Shown piece by piece: positions 41,701-49,167 of a stretch of DNA of 64,000 bases. Position numbers and translations under genes: made by a program. Positions within the stretch are counted from its first letter, which is position 1; each line of letters opens with the position of its first letter. Source of the DNA: Pseudomonas frederiksbergensis (GTDB lineage: Bacteria > Pseudomonadota > Gammaproteobacteria > Pseudomonadales > Pseudomonadaceae). A model generated the notes under the pieces. The model ran no database searches. It was given only the letters and a program-made list of their open reading frames with translations, and was not told the origin of the DNA. The stretch lies in the NCBI RefSeq assembly GCF_003732275.1, contig NZ_MOBM01000021.1, positions 62,001 through 126,000 on the forward strand, given 5' to 3'.

Positions 41701-41939
41701 TCTGGCTGATCCGCGTCGAAGGGTTCCTCGGCCAGCTCACCATCACGCTCGAGCAGCACTTGAACCTTCTGCTCGGCCTGAGCCAGCGCCGCCTGGCAAT
41801 CGCGGGTCAGACCAATGCCCTGCTCGAAAGCGGTCAGCGAGTCTTCCAGCGACAATTCGCCGTTCTCCAGACGCTCCACCAGCGTTTGCAGGTCAGCGAG
41901 AGATTGTTCGAAATCCAGTGCAGCTTTTTTGCGGGCCAT
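41697..41939 (-). CDS. xseB: Exodeoxyribonuclease VII small subunit
   Basis: The 80-residue protein has the XseB signature FEQSLADLQTLVERLENGELSLEDSL and the FEQGIGLTRDCQAAL helix. It pairs with XseA (not in this window) to degrade single-stranded DNA. First gene of xseB-ispA-dxs. Confidence 0.95.
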   Translation of the reverse strand: MARKKAALDFEQSLADLQTLVERLENGELSLEDSLTAFEQGIGLTRDCQAALAQAEQKVQVLLERDGELAEEPFDADQPE

Positions 41940-42049
41940 GGCGGCTATTTCCGGTTGACGTTAAACCGGCGCGACACTAGCAGACATAGGGGTTATGGGC
42001 AAATGAGCGGGGTGTTTCGGCCAATGAGTTTTGGAGTGAATGCGACCTG

Positions 42050-42198
42050 TGTGGTGAGGAGGCTTGCCCCCGTTGGGGTGCGAAGCGACCCCTGAACCAG
42101 ACGGCGCGTTTCTTCAGGCATACCGCATTCAGCAATTGGCGACTGCTTCGCAGCCGAACGGGGCGATGCGGCGTTCGGACAAGCCCCCTCGCCACAGG
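42050..42198. repeat. Family-2 palindromic repeat, long variant
   Basis: Ends TGTGGTGAGGAGGCTTGCCC and GGACAAGCCCCCTCGCCACA, with inner hairpins around GTGCGAAGCGAC and GACTGCTTCGCAGCC. Divergent from the copy at 11473. Confidence 0.75.
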
Positions 42199-42383
42199 AC
42201 TGTGTCGATCATGATTAATGTATTGAGTCATCGGGATAGTTGAACTGGGATGAGCCGATTAAAAATGCTATTCGGCTCACCGACCAGCCATCGACAGGGT
42301 GTCGCCCCACGTCCGGGAATATCGCGGTCTGGACTCGACCCATTTGCAATGGGCTGCGGGTCAAAGCATATCTTTCAGGCATT

Positions 42384-42408
42384 AAAAAGCCGGCTTGTGG
42401 CCGGCTTC
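42384..42408 (-). terminator. Rho-independent terminator on minus strand
   Basis: On the minus strand AAGCCGGC, a CACAA loop, GCCGGCTTTTT. It follows by 17 bases the stop codon of the small remnant frame. Confidence 0.7.
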
Positions 42409-42425
42409 TCGGGGACTGGCTTGGT

Positions 42426-42545
42426 TTATTTTTGGTAAACCGCGCCAGCCTTCAAAACGTACACCCGGATCTTGCGTCCGGCTGTGGGACTTGGCGAGAA
42501 AGTGATCTGCCTTGTCGGTGCGATCTGAGCCTGAAGAAGGGGCGA
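42426..42545 (-). pseudogene. Possible 3-prime gene remnant
   Basis: The last 35 or so codons before TAA at 42426 read PTAGRKIRVYVLKAGAVYQK at the end, with codon use like the neighbours, and are followed by a good terminator. Upstream the frame becomes low quality and merges into a repeat. I do not recognise the family; it is a guess from composition and the terminator. Confidence 0.25.
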
Positions 42546-42654
42546 TGCGCAAATGTGGGGCGCAGCATACTGATTTTTTTGAGAAATTCCCAGCTTGGCA
42601 TGCGGGGTAGGGCGATTGCGCTGAGGTGTAGCAGCTGCGGAATCCGCAGTGAAT

Positions 42655-42703
42655 GGTTTGCGACTGCTGCGCAGTCGAACGGGGGCAAGCCCCCTCGCCA
42701 CAG
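42655..42703. repeat. Family-2 repeat, half copy
   Basis: CGACTGCTGCGCAGTCG hairpin plus GGGGGCAAGCCCCCTCGCCAC end; the other half is missing. It lies 20 bases after the S24 repressor gene stop. Confidence 0.7.
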
Positions 42704-42723
42704 TGGATCACAGGGTTGCGTGC

Positions 42724-43470
42724 TTACAGGAAGGGCACGGAAGGTCTGCGTCTATTGAGCGTCGACCACCAGAATACCCACCCCAATACCCTTATGTTTT
42801 GCTTGTCGATCTGCTCGGCACTGAAGATCTCGTCTGGATACTCGGCTTTGTTATAGCTGCGCAATCGCAGCGCATTCCCCGGCATTCGATGCAGGTATTT
42901 GATCCGCAACATACCGTCATGCTCGATCGCATAAATCTCCCCATCGATTACCTGAGTCAGCCCGCGGTCGATCGCAAGCGTCGAACCGTCTTCAATCTTT
43001 TCGCCCATGCTATTGCCGATCATGTGGGTACAAATAGCGTCGGCGTGGTTGATTTCCAGGGAGTCCAGATGGCTGCGGGGCAGGCGGATGGATTGGCTGG
43101 GGTCTTTGACGACGTGGGTTTTGTTGGAGCCCGGGGCGGTGGTTGTTTCTTTGTAGAAGGGCAGCTCGACGTCGATGGGCTCGATCACCGTGTAGATGCC
43201 GCGGATGGCCTGGGCGTCGAAGGTGTTGCCGGACTCGTCGAGCACGCGCAGGCGTGAGGATTCTTTCGGGCCTTCGCCGGTTTTTAGCCAGTCGCTGTTT
43301 ACAGACAGTAGTCTGGCGACCTCTTCCATGCGGTAGGCGGGCACACCTCGGGTGTACCAGTTATGGACATTTTGCGCTTCCGTGTCGAAGAAAGCGGCAA
43401 ATCCTGTGGTTGTGATTTTTGCTGCTTCGAGGAGTGCTTTAAACCGTGGGCCGCTAGTGTTCTTTTTCAT
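42724..43470 (-). CDS. Phage-type repressor, HTH plus S24 peptidase domain
   Basis: The 248-residue protein has an N-terminal Cro/CI-type helix-turn-helix (ITTTGFAAFFDTEAQNVHNW, residues 19-38) and a C-terminal LexA-like S24 domain with the catalytic pair Ser154 (GNSMG) and Lys191 (LRIKYL). Such repressors cleave themselves on RecA activation. An Ala-Gly cleavage site is not obvious; RGIYT at 90-94 is a weak candidate. No phage structural genes, integrase or divergent cro-like gene adjoin. ATG at 43470 is likelier than GTG at 43476; no strong ribosome site precedes either. Core genes expected between xseB and ppa are missing here, so it marks an insertion/deletion site. Confidence 0.85.
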   Translation of the reverse strand: MKKNTSGPRFKALLEAAKITTTGFAAFFDTEAQNVHNWYTRGVPAYRMEEVARLLSVNSDWLKTGEGPKESSRLRVLDESGNTFDAQAIRGIYTVIEPIDVELPFYKETTTAPGSNKTHVVKDPSQSIRLPRSHLDSLEINHADAICTHMIGNSMGEKIEDGSTLAIDRGLTQVIDGEIYAIEHDGMLRIKYLHRMPGNALRLRSYNKAEYPDEIFSAEQIDKQNIRVLGWVFWWSTLNRRRPSVPFL

Positions 43471-43500
43471 AAACACGAGTTTACTGGCGCAGGATGGGGG

Positions 43501-43523
43501 TTTGAATAAACGACCTGTTCAAA
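43501..43523. promoter_or_regulatory. Inverted repeat upstream of the S24 repressor
   Basis: TTTGAA, 11 bases, TTCAAA, 31 bases before the repressor start in an AT-rich stretch. It is a possible autoregulatory operator. Confidence 0.4.
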
Positions 43524-43643
43524 TTTCGAGGGAAATTTAAGACTGGATGTAAGACGCTTTTAGTGGAATTTAAACAGGAAAAAACCTAAGCCAAGAAGCG
43601 TTCCACCTACCGTTAAAGGTCAGTGTCTGAGCGGAGCGCCCAC

Positions 43644-43675
43644 AAAAAACCCCGGATCAACCGGGGTTCTTCTTC
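43644..43675 (-). terminator. Rho-independent terminator of ppa
   Basis: On the minus strand ACCCCGG, TTGAT loop, CCGGGGTTTTTT, 33 bases after the ppa stop. Confidence 0.85.
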
Positions 43676-43707
43676 AAACGTCGCAGCTAGAAGCTTACCG
43701 CGGCTTC

Positions 43708-44235
43708 TCAGCCTTTATAAGCAGCAACCGACTTGGTGATCGCGTCGCGGGCGGCATCTGCGCCGGCCCAGCCTTCGATCTTCACCCACTTGCCTTTTTC
43801 GAGATCTTTGTAGTTCGCGAAGAAGTGCTCGATCTGCTGAATCAGCAGCGCAGGCAAATCGGTGTATTCCTTCACGTCGACGTACAGCTGGGACAGCTTG
43901 TCGTGTGGAACCGCGATCACTTTGGCATCGCCGCCGCCGTCGTCGGTCATGTTCAGGATGCCGACTGGACGCGCGCGGATCACCGAACCTGGAGCAACCG
44001 GGTAAGGGGTCACGACCAGCACGTCGAGGGGATCACCGTCGTCGGCCAGGGTGTTCGGGATGTAACCGTAGTTGGCCGGGTAGAACATCGGGGTGGCCAT
44101 GAAACGGTCAACGAACAGGCAGTCGCTGTCTTTGTCGATTTCGTATTTGATCGGCGCGTGGTTGGCCGGGATCTCGATCGCGACGTAGATGTCGTTCGGC
44201 AGGTCTTTGCCAGCCGGAATCTTGCTGTAGCTCAT
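43708..44235 (-). CDS. ppa: Inorganic pyrophosphatase
   Basis: The 175-residue protein is a family I pyrophosphatase: CLFVDRFMATPMFYPANYGYIPNTLADDGDPLDVLV holds the metal-binding Asp residues, followed by DDGGGDAKVIAVPHD. It hydrolyses the pyrophosphate released in biosynthesis. A TATAAT hexamer lies at 44298-44303 on its strand. Confidence 0.96.
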   Translation of the reverse strand: MSYSKIPAGKDLPNDIYVAIEIPANHAPIKYEIDKDSDCLFVDRFMATPMFYPANYGYIPNTLADDGDPLDVLVVTPYPVAPGSVIRARPVGILNMTDDGGGDAKVIAVPHDKLSQLYVDVKEYTDLPALLIQQIEHFFANYKDLEKGKWVKIEGWAGADAARDAITKSVAAYKG

Positions 44236-44254
44236 TGGGCGGTGCCCCCGTTAG

Positions 44255-44288
44255 TTGACCAAAAACACTTGGCCGGATTGACCAAAAA
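44255..44288. promoter_or_regulatory. Direct repeats in ppa leader
   Basis: TTGACCAAAAA occurs twice (44255-44265 and 44278-44288), 23 bases apart, between the ppa -10 hexamer and its start codon. Read on the coding strand the unit is TTTTTGGTCAA. Role unknown. Confidence 0.35.
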
Positions 44289-44348
44289 GTGGCGGCGATT
44301 ATAGGCATATTCCGCCTTCGACGCTATGGACCAGAGGTCGTGTAGACC

Positions 44349-45161
44349 TTAGTCGTGTGCCTGATAGACCGGATCTCCGGCCTGAAGTTGCCGCAACCTG
44401 CTCAAAGGATCCTGACGGTAAAACAGCTTCAGCTGCTCATAGACCTGTGGGTAAGCCTCGTGCAGCAAATCCGGGGCGCTGAAAAAATATTCGCTGGTGA
44501 CCGCGAAGAACTCGGCGGGGTTTTCCGCTGCGTACGGGTCGATGGCGGTTTGCGCGTCAGGGTTGCGATCCAGTTGGCGGTCGAGGTCGTTGTAGGCCTC
44601 TTGCATGATCCTGGCCCAGTCGCTGACGCGCATATCGGCATGCAGCGGTGGCAGGCCATTGGCGTCGCCGTTGAGCATGTCGAGTTTGTGCGCGAGTTCG
44701 TGGATCACCAGGTTGTAGCCTTCCCAGCCACCGCTGACCATCACGCCGGGCCAGGCGAGAATGATCGGGCCTTGCTGCCAGGCTTCGCCGCTGTGTTCTC
44801 CGTCCCATTCGTGTTCGACGCCGCTGGCATCGCGATGGCGCTGAGGGCTGAGGAAATCGTCGGGGTAGAGGATGATTTCGTGAAAGCCTTGATACCAGTT
44901 CAAATCGCCCAGATGCAGCAGCGGCAATTGGGCCTGGGCGGCGAGCAGCAGGCGTTGCTCCTGATGAAGCTCGACGCCGGGCAGGGCGGTCAGGTGTTTG
45001 TCTTGCAGGAACAGCACGCAGGCTTCCCGCAGCCACTGGTCTTCGGCTGCGCTGATGCCATCGAGAAAGCTCAGGTGATGGCGCACCCGTTGCCACATGT
45101 CGTCGGCAATCGGATGCCTGGCCAGGGTGTGCTGGCGTCGCCAGGCGCTAAGGGACCACAT
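44349..45161 (-). CDS. mtfA: M90 metallopeptidase MtfA
   Basis: The 270-residue protein has the zinc motif HELAH at residues 154-158 within VIHELAHKLDMLNG, and an ENPAEFFAVTSEYFF segment supplying the third ligand. This is MtfA (YeeI), which in E. coli binds the repressor Mlc and has aminopeptidase activity. It lies between ppa and a dedA gene on the same strand. Confidence 0.9.
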   Translation of the reverse strand: MWSLSAWRRQHTLARHPIADDMWQRVRHHLSFLDGISAAEDQWLREACVLFLQDKHLTALPGVELHQEQRLLLAAQAQLPLLHLGDLNWYQGFHEIILYPDDFLSPQRHRDASGVEHEWDGEHSGEAWQQGPIILAWPGVMVSGGWEGYNLVIHELAHKLDMLNGDANGLPPLHADMRVSDWARIMQEAYNDLDRQLDRNPDAQTAIDPYAAENPAEFFAVTSEYFFSAPDLLHEAYPQVYEQLKLFYRQDPLSRLRQLQAGDPVYQAHD

Positions 45162-45167
45162 CGTGAG

Positions 45168-45824
45168 TCAGCGGGGTTCGGCTTTGGATGCGGCATTAGC
45201 GAGGCGGCTGCGGATCACGCCGATGATCATCGGTAGCAGCGAAACCAGGATGATACCCACCACCAGCAGCGACAGGTTTTTCTTGATGAACGGTACGTTG
45301 CCGAAGAAGTAACCGAGGGTCACCAGCCCGCCCACCCAGAGGATGGTGCCGAGGACGCTGAAGGCAAAGAACCGTGGGTAAGGCATTTTGCCAACGCCGG
45401 CGACGAACGGGGCAAAGGTACGGATGATTGGCAGGAAACGCGCCAGGGTCACGGTTTTGCCGCCGTGCTTGTCGTAGAAGTCATGGGTTTGCTGCAGGTA
45501 GTCGCGACGGAATATTTTCGAGTCCGGGTTGCTGAACAGCCGTTCGCCCACAGTTCGGCCAATCAGGTAGTTGGTGCTGTCGCCAAGAATCGCCGCCAGC
45601 ATCAGCAGACCACCCAGCAACACCGGGTCCATGCCGCCACCGGCCGCCACGGCTCCCGCGATGAACAGTAGGGAATCCCCCGGCAGGAACGGCATCACCA
45701 CCAGACCGGTTTCGCAGAAAATCACCAGAAACAGAATGGCGTAGATCCATGCCCCGTAGTTAGTCACCAGCATGTCGAGGTAAACATCGAGATGCAAGAT
45801 AATGTCGATCGGGTTGAAATCCAT
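45168..45824 (-). CDS. DedA family membrane protein
   Basis: The 218-residue protein has the DedA (SNARE-associated) features: ETGLVVMPFLPGDSLLFIAGA, GDSTNYLIGRTVGERLF and the ARFLPIIRTFAPFVAGVGKM motif with conserved Arg residues. DedA proteins translocate undecaprenyl phosphate or phospholipids across the inner membrane. I chose ATG at 45824 because AGGTG lies six bases upstream; a GTG three codons earlier has none. A TATAAT lies about 100 bases upstream. Confidence 0.88.
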   Translation of the reverse strand: MDFNPIDIILHLDVYLDMLVTNYGAWIYAILFLVIFCETGLVVMPFLPGDSLLFIAGAVAAGGGMDPVLLGGLLMLAAILGDSTNYLIGRTVGERLFSNPDSKIFRRDYLQQTHDFYDKHGGKTVTLARFLPIIRTFAPFVAGVGKMPYPRFFAFSVLGTILWVGGLVTLGYFFGNVPFIKKNLSLLVVGIILVSLLPMIIGVIRSRLANAASKAEPR

Positions 45825-45927
45825 GGAAAGCACCTGTGGTGATGGCCTGACTCGGCAGGCCTGTGCGGATGGCTTCGCGTAAGACTACAGCTAAGTGTGA
45901 TTTTTCTTACGAGCCGGAAGAATGGGC

Positions 45928-45933
45928 ATTATA
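45928..45933 (-). promoter_or_regulatory. Consensus -10 hexamer of dedA-mtfA
   Basis: TATAAT on the minus strand, 104 bases before the dedA start; no clear -35 is seen. Confidence 0.45.
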
Positions 45934-46019
45934 CGGGGGGACAAGTGAAAAACGCGTCGAGTTTGTAGCGGGGGATGTCGATGGGTCGACCATAGGTCTG
46001 TTGGCTTTGCACAATCCTT

Positions 46020-46149
46020 GTGGCGAAGGAGCTTGCTCCCGCTGGGAGTGCGAAGCGCTCCTGGTCCGACTACGCGGTGTATCAGGATAATCACTTTGGT
46101 TGGTTTACGACTGCTGCGCAGCCGAACGGGAGCAAGCTCCCTCGCCACA
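46020..46149. repeat. Family-2 palindromic repeat, 130 bp
   Basis: Ends GTGGCGAAGGAGCTTGCTCC and its inverse with one change; inner hairpins AGTGCGAAGCGCT and GACTGCTGCGCAGCC. It occupies most of the 339-base gap between dedA and the GNAT gene. Confidence 0.85.
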
Positions 46150-46163
46150 AAGGCTTCAGTGCG

Positions 46164-46625
46164 TTACAGCTCCTCACTGATCGGCAACACATAGTTCTTG
46201 AACTCGGTGTCTTCCTTGAACCCGATGGATTCGTAGGTTTTTTGTGCGACATCGTTGTTACTGCTGGTGGAAACGCGCATGCGCACGGCATTGGTTTCCT
46301 TGGCCATTTTTTTCGCGGTGCGGATCAGGTTGTCGGCCACCAACTGGCGGCGGGCGTCTTCGGCGACGTAGATGTCGTTGAGGATCCACACGCGTTTAAG
46401 CGAAAGAGACGAAAAGCTGGGGTACAACTGACAAAAACCCATCAGTTTGTTGTTGTCGTCATCGGCCAGGGCCAGGTAGATCACCGACTCCTTGCGCCGC
46501 AGGCGTTTCTCGAGGAACGCCCGGGACGAGTCCGGATACGGCAGGGAACCGTAAAACTCACGATATTTGACGAACAACGGGGTCAGCAGGTCGAGGTGTT
46601 CGAGGGTCGCTTGAATAATCCGCAT
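46164..46625 (-). CDS. GNAT family N-acetyltransferase
   Basis: The 153-residue protein has the GNAT fold: LMGFCQLYPSFSSLSLKRVWILNDIYVAEDARRQLVADNLI contains the acetyl-CoA-binding motif A (here ARRQLVADNL, a variant of RxxGxG/A), and AQKTYESIGF is the C-terminal motif. The substrate is unknown. It precedes eutC downstream of the ethanolamine genes, as PA4026 does in my recollection of PAO1. Start ATG at 46625. Confidence 0.8.
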   Translation of the reverse strand: MRIIQATLEHLDLLTPLFVKYREFYGSLPYPDSSRAFLEKRLRRKESVIYLALADDDNNKLMGFCQLYPSFSSLSLKRVWILNDIYVAEDARRQLVADNLIRTAKKMAKETNAVRMRVSTSSNNDVAQKTYESIGFKEDTEFKNYVLPISEEL

Positions 46626-46737
46626 GGTAGGTCTCGTCTTCAAGTGGCTGTCTTACATGGTGACGGCGACGGGAAACCCTGGCGGCCGTGCATCGATCCT
46701 GCCTGAAACCTGAATAGAAACGCAATGCGGAAACGGT

Positions 46738-47574
46738 TCAGGCATCCGACGGGCTCAGTAGGAAATTACCTTTCATATCTGCACCAATGTCCGACTCCAG
46801 CGTCTGCACCTGGGCTTCGTCCTTCAGACTGACCCCCGATAACTGCCGCCGACAGGCTTCGCGCATCAAATACAGCAAACGGTGTGCCGCCATGCCGTAA
46901 CTCAAGCCTTCGAGCCGGACATTCGAGATGCAGTTGCGATAGGCATCTGTCAGTCCGACCTTGGGATTATAGGTGAAATACAACCCCAGGCTGTCTGGCG
47001 AGCTCAAGCCGGGGCGTTCGCCGATCAATATGACCACCATCTTCGCGCCCAGCAGCTCGCCAATCTCGTCAGCCACCGCGACTCGGCCCTGTTCCACCAG
47101 AATCACCGGCGACAGGGACCAGCCCTCAGCGGCTGTCTGTTCCTCCATGCGCGCCAGAAACGGTAAGGTATGGCGATGAACGGCCAATGCCGAGAGGCCA
47201 TCGGCCACCACGACGGCCAGATCCACCCCGCCAGGATGGCTCAGTGCGTAGTCGCGCAGGGTCTGCGCCGACTGATCACTCAGCTTGCGCCCCAAATCGG
47301 GGCGCTGCAGATAGCTGTTCCGGTCCGTGGCGGCGCTGTGCAGCAACAAACTCTCCCGTCCACGCTCGGCCAGTTGCGAACTGAGCCCCAAGTGGTCGAA
47401 CGGCAGATGCACCGCATCCCGGGCCTGTGCATGGGCGTACTGAAAATCCAGCTGCGCGCTGGTCGGCATACTGGTGCCTGTACGACCGAGGGCAATACGT
47501 GCAGGGGTCAGGCGACGCAGTTCCAGCAATGGGTTTTGCGGATCGACAGGTGGTTTATCCATCTCAATACTCAT
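46738..47574 (-). CDS. eutC: Ethanolamine ammonia-lyase small subunit
   Basis: The 278-residue protein contains LTPARIALGRTGTSMPT, VADGLSALAVHRHTLPFL and VILIGERPGLSSPDSLG, all typical EutC text; it helps bind the adenosylcobalamin cofactor of the ammonia-lyase. The ATG at 47574 overlaps the eutB stop by four bases. Confidence 0.95.
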   Translation of the reverse strand: MSIEMDKPPVDPQNPLLELRRLTPARIALGRTGTSMPTSAQLDFQYAHAQARDAVHLPFDHLGLSSQLAERGRESLLLHSAATDRNSYLQRPDLGRKLSDQSAQTLRDYALSHPGGVDLAVVVADGLSALAVHRHTLPFLARMEEQTAAEGWSLSPVILVEQGRVAVADEIGELLGAKMVVILIGERPGLSSPDSLGLYFTYNPKVGLTDAYRNCISNVRLEGLSYGMAAHRLLYLMREACRRQLSGVSLKDEAQVQTLESDIGADMKGNFLLSPSDA

Positions 47575-48965
47575 CCCAGTTGCGCCATGGCTTGACGGAA
47601 GGCCGGCGGCAGGTTGTCGCCGAAGTGAATTTTGCCGTCTGCCTGGGTGAAGATGCCCATGTTCGCCAGCCACTGTTCAAACTCCGGTGCCGGCTTCAGG
47701 CCTAAGGTTTTCCGGGCGTAGAGGGCGTCGTGGAACGACGTGGTCTGGTAATTGAGCATGATGTCGTCAGAGCCGGGAATGCCCATGATGAAGTTGATCC
47801 CGGCCACGCCCAACAGGGTCAGCAGGGTGTCCATGTCGTCCTGATCGGCCTCGGCGTGATTGGTGTAACAGATGTCGCAACCCATGGGTACGCCCAGCAG
47901 CTTGCCGCAGAAGTGGTCTTCGAGACCGGCGCGGATGATCTGTTTGCCGTTGTAGAGGTATTCCGGGCCGATGAAGCCCACAACGGTGTTTACCAGAAAC
48001 GGTTTGAAATGGCGTGCCACGGCGTAGGCGCGGGTTTCGCAGGTCTGTTGATCGATGCCGTGGTGGGCGTTAGCCGACAAGGCGCTACCCTGGCCAGTCT
48101 CGAAATACATCAGATTCTGGCCCAACGTGCCGCGATTCAGGCTCAAGCCCGCGTCATAGCCTTCCTGCAAAACGTTGAGGTTGATGCCGAAACTGGCGTT
48201 GGCCGCTTCAGTGCCAGCGATCGACTGGAACACCAGATCCAGCGGAACGCCGCGATTCACCGCCTCGATGGAGGTGGTGACGTGGGTCAGTACGCAGGCT
48301 TGTGTAGGAATTTCGTAACGCTGGATGATCGCATCCAGCATTTCCAGCATGGCGCAGATCGAAGCGATGCTGTCGGTGGCCGGGTTGATGCCGATCATTG
48401 CGTCGCCATTGCCGTACAGCAGGCCGTCGAGAATGCTCGCGGCGATGCCGGCCGGTTCGTCGGTGGGGTGATTGGGTTGCAGGCGTGTCGAGAGCCGGCC
48501 GCGCAGGCCCAGAGTGCCGCGGAATTTCGTGACCACGCGGATTTTCTGCGCCACCAGCACCAGATCCTGCACGCGCATGATCTTTGACACGGCGGCGGCC
48601 ATTTCCGGGATCAGGCCCGGAGCGAGGGCTCGCAGGCTCTGTTCGTCGGCGGCGTCGCTGAGCAGCCAATCGCGAAAGCCACCGACAGTGAGGTGGCTGA
48701 CCGCTTTAAAAGCCTGTTTATCGTGAGTGTCGATGATCAGCCGGGTAACTTCATCGGCCTCGTAAGGAATCAGTACTTCCTGCAGGAAGTGAGTCAGCGG
48801 GATGTCAGCCAGGGCCATCTGCGCAGCCACTCGCTCGCCATCATTGAGGGCGGCAACGCCGGCCAGAAAGTCCCCGGATCGCGCAGGGCTGGCTTTGGCC
48901 ATGACGTCTTTGAGACTGTCGAAGCGGTAGGTCTGGGCGCCGACGGTATGGGCAAATACGGCCAT
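47571..48965 (-). CDS. eutB: Ethanolamine ammonia-lyase large subunit
   Basis: The 464-residue protein contains KIMRVQDLVLVAQKIRVVTKFRGTLGLRGRLSTRLQPNHP-type core text, GLLYGNGDAMIGINPATDS and the substrate-binding GADDIML-like GSDDIMLNYQTTSFHD. With EutC and B12 it splits ethanolamine to acetaldehyde and ammonia. No microcompartment genes accompany it, so this is the cytosolic pathway. GGAGG lies ten bases before the ATG at 48965. Confidence 0.95.
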   Translation of the reverse strand: MAVFAHTVGAQTYRFDSLKDVMAKASPARSGDFLAGVAALNDGERVAAQMALADIPLTHFLQEVLIPYEADEVTRLIIDTHDKQAFKAVSHLTVGGFRDWLLSDAADEQSLRALAPGLIPEMAAAVSKIMRVQDLVLVAQKIRVVTKFRGTLGLRGRLSTRLQPNHPTDEPAGIAASILDGLLYGNGDAMIGINPATDSIASICAMLEMLDAIIQRYEIPTQACVLTHVTTSIEAVNRGVPLDLVFQSIAGTEAANASFGINLNVLQEGYDAGLSLNRGTLGQNLMYFETGQGSALSANAHHGIDQQTCETRAYAVARHFKPFLVNTVVGFIGPEYLYNGKQIIRAGLEDHFCGKLLGVPMGCDICYTNHAEADQDDMDTLLTLLGVAGINFIMGIPGSDDIMLNYQTTSFHDALYARKTLGLKPAPEFEQWLANMGIFTQADGKIHFGDNLPPAFRQAMAQLG

Positions 48966-49017
48966 GGGACGGTGTCCTCCTGATTCAATAAATAACTCAA
49001 ATGCACCGCCGAACCCT

Positions 49018-49107
49018 TGTGGGAGCGAGCCTGCTCGCGATTGCAGTGTGTCATTCAACACATGTTTTGGATGTCAGACCGCAATCGCGAGCAGGCTCGC
49101 TCCCACA
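49018..49107. repeat. REP pair, convergent class (90 bp)
   Basis: Inverted REP cores between eat and eutB, inside the ethanolamine operon. Confidence 0.9.
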
Positions 49108-49167
49108 TGAGAACTGCATGCACTTCAATATGGCAGGCGCCGGGAATCAGCCCGGCGCCGGTGCAAC

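Larger units (their letters stand above)
41940..42723. other. Gene-poor 784-base gap with repeats and a possible gene remnant
   Basis: No convincing full gene is present. The gap holds a family-2 repeat (42050-42198), an inverted repeat GAGCCGA/TCGGCTC (42252-42278), a minus-strand terminator hairpin (42384-42408) and a half family-2 copy (42655-42703). A minus-strand frame ending at 42426 closes with GRKIRVYVLKAGAVYQK just before the terminator and may be the tail of a lost gene. Confidence 0.5.

Noticed and set aside
42240..42758. 172-codon plus-strand frame in the xseB to repressor gap
   Set aside because: Composition is not coding-like, it crosses a hairpin terminator and a half repeat, and it runs into the repressor gene antisense.
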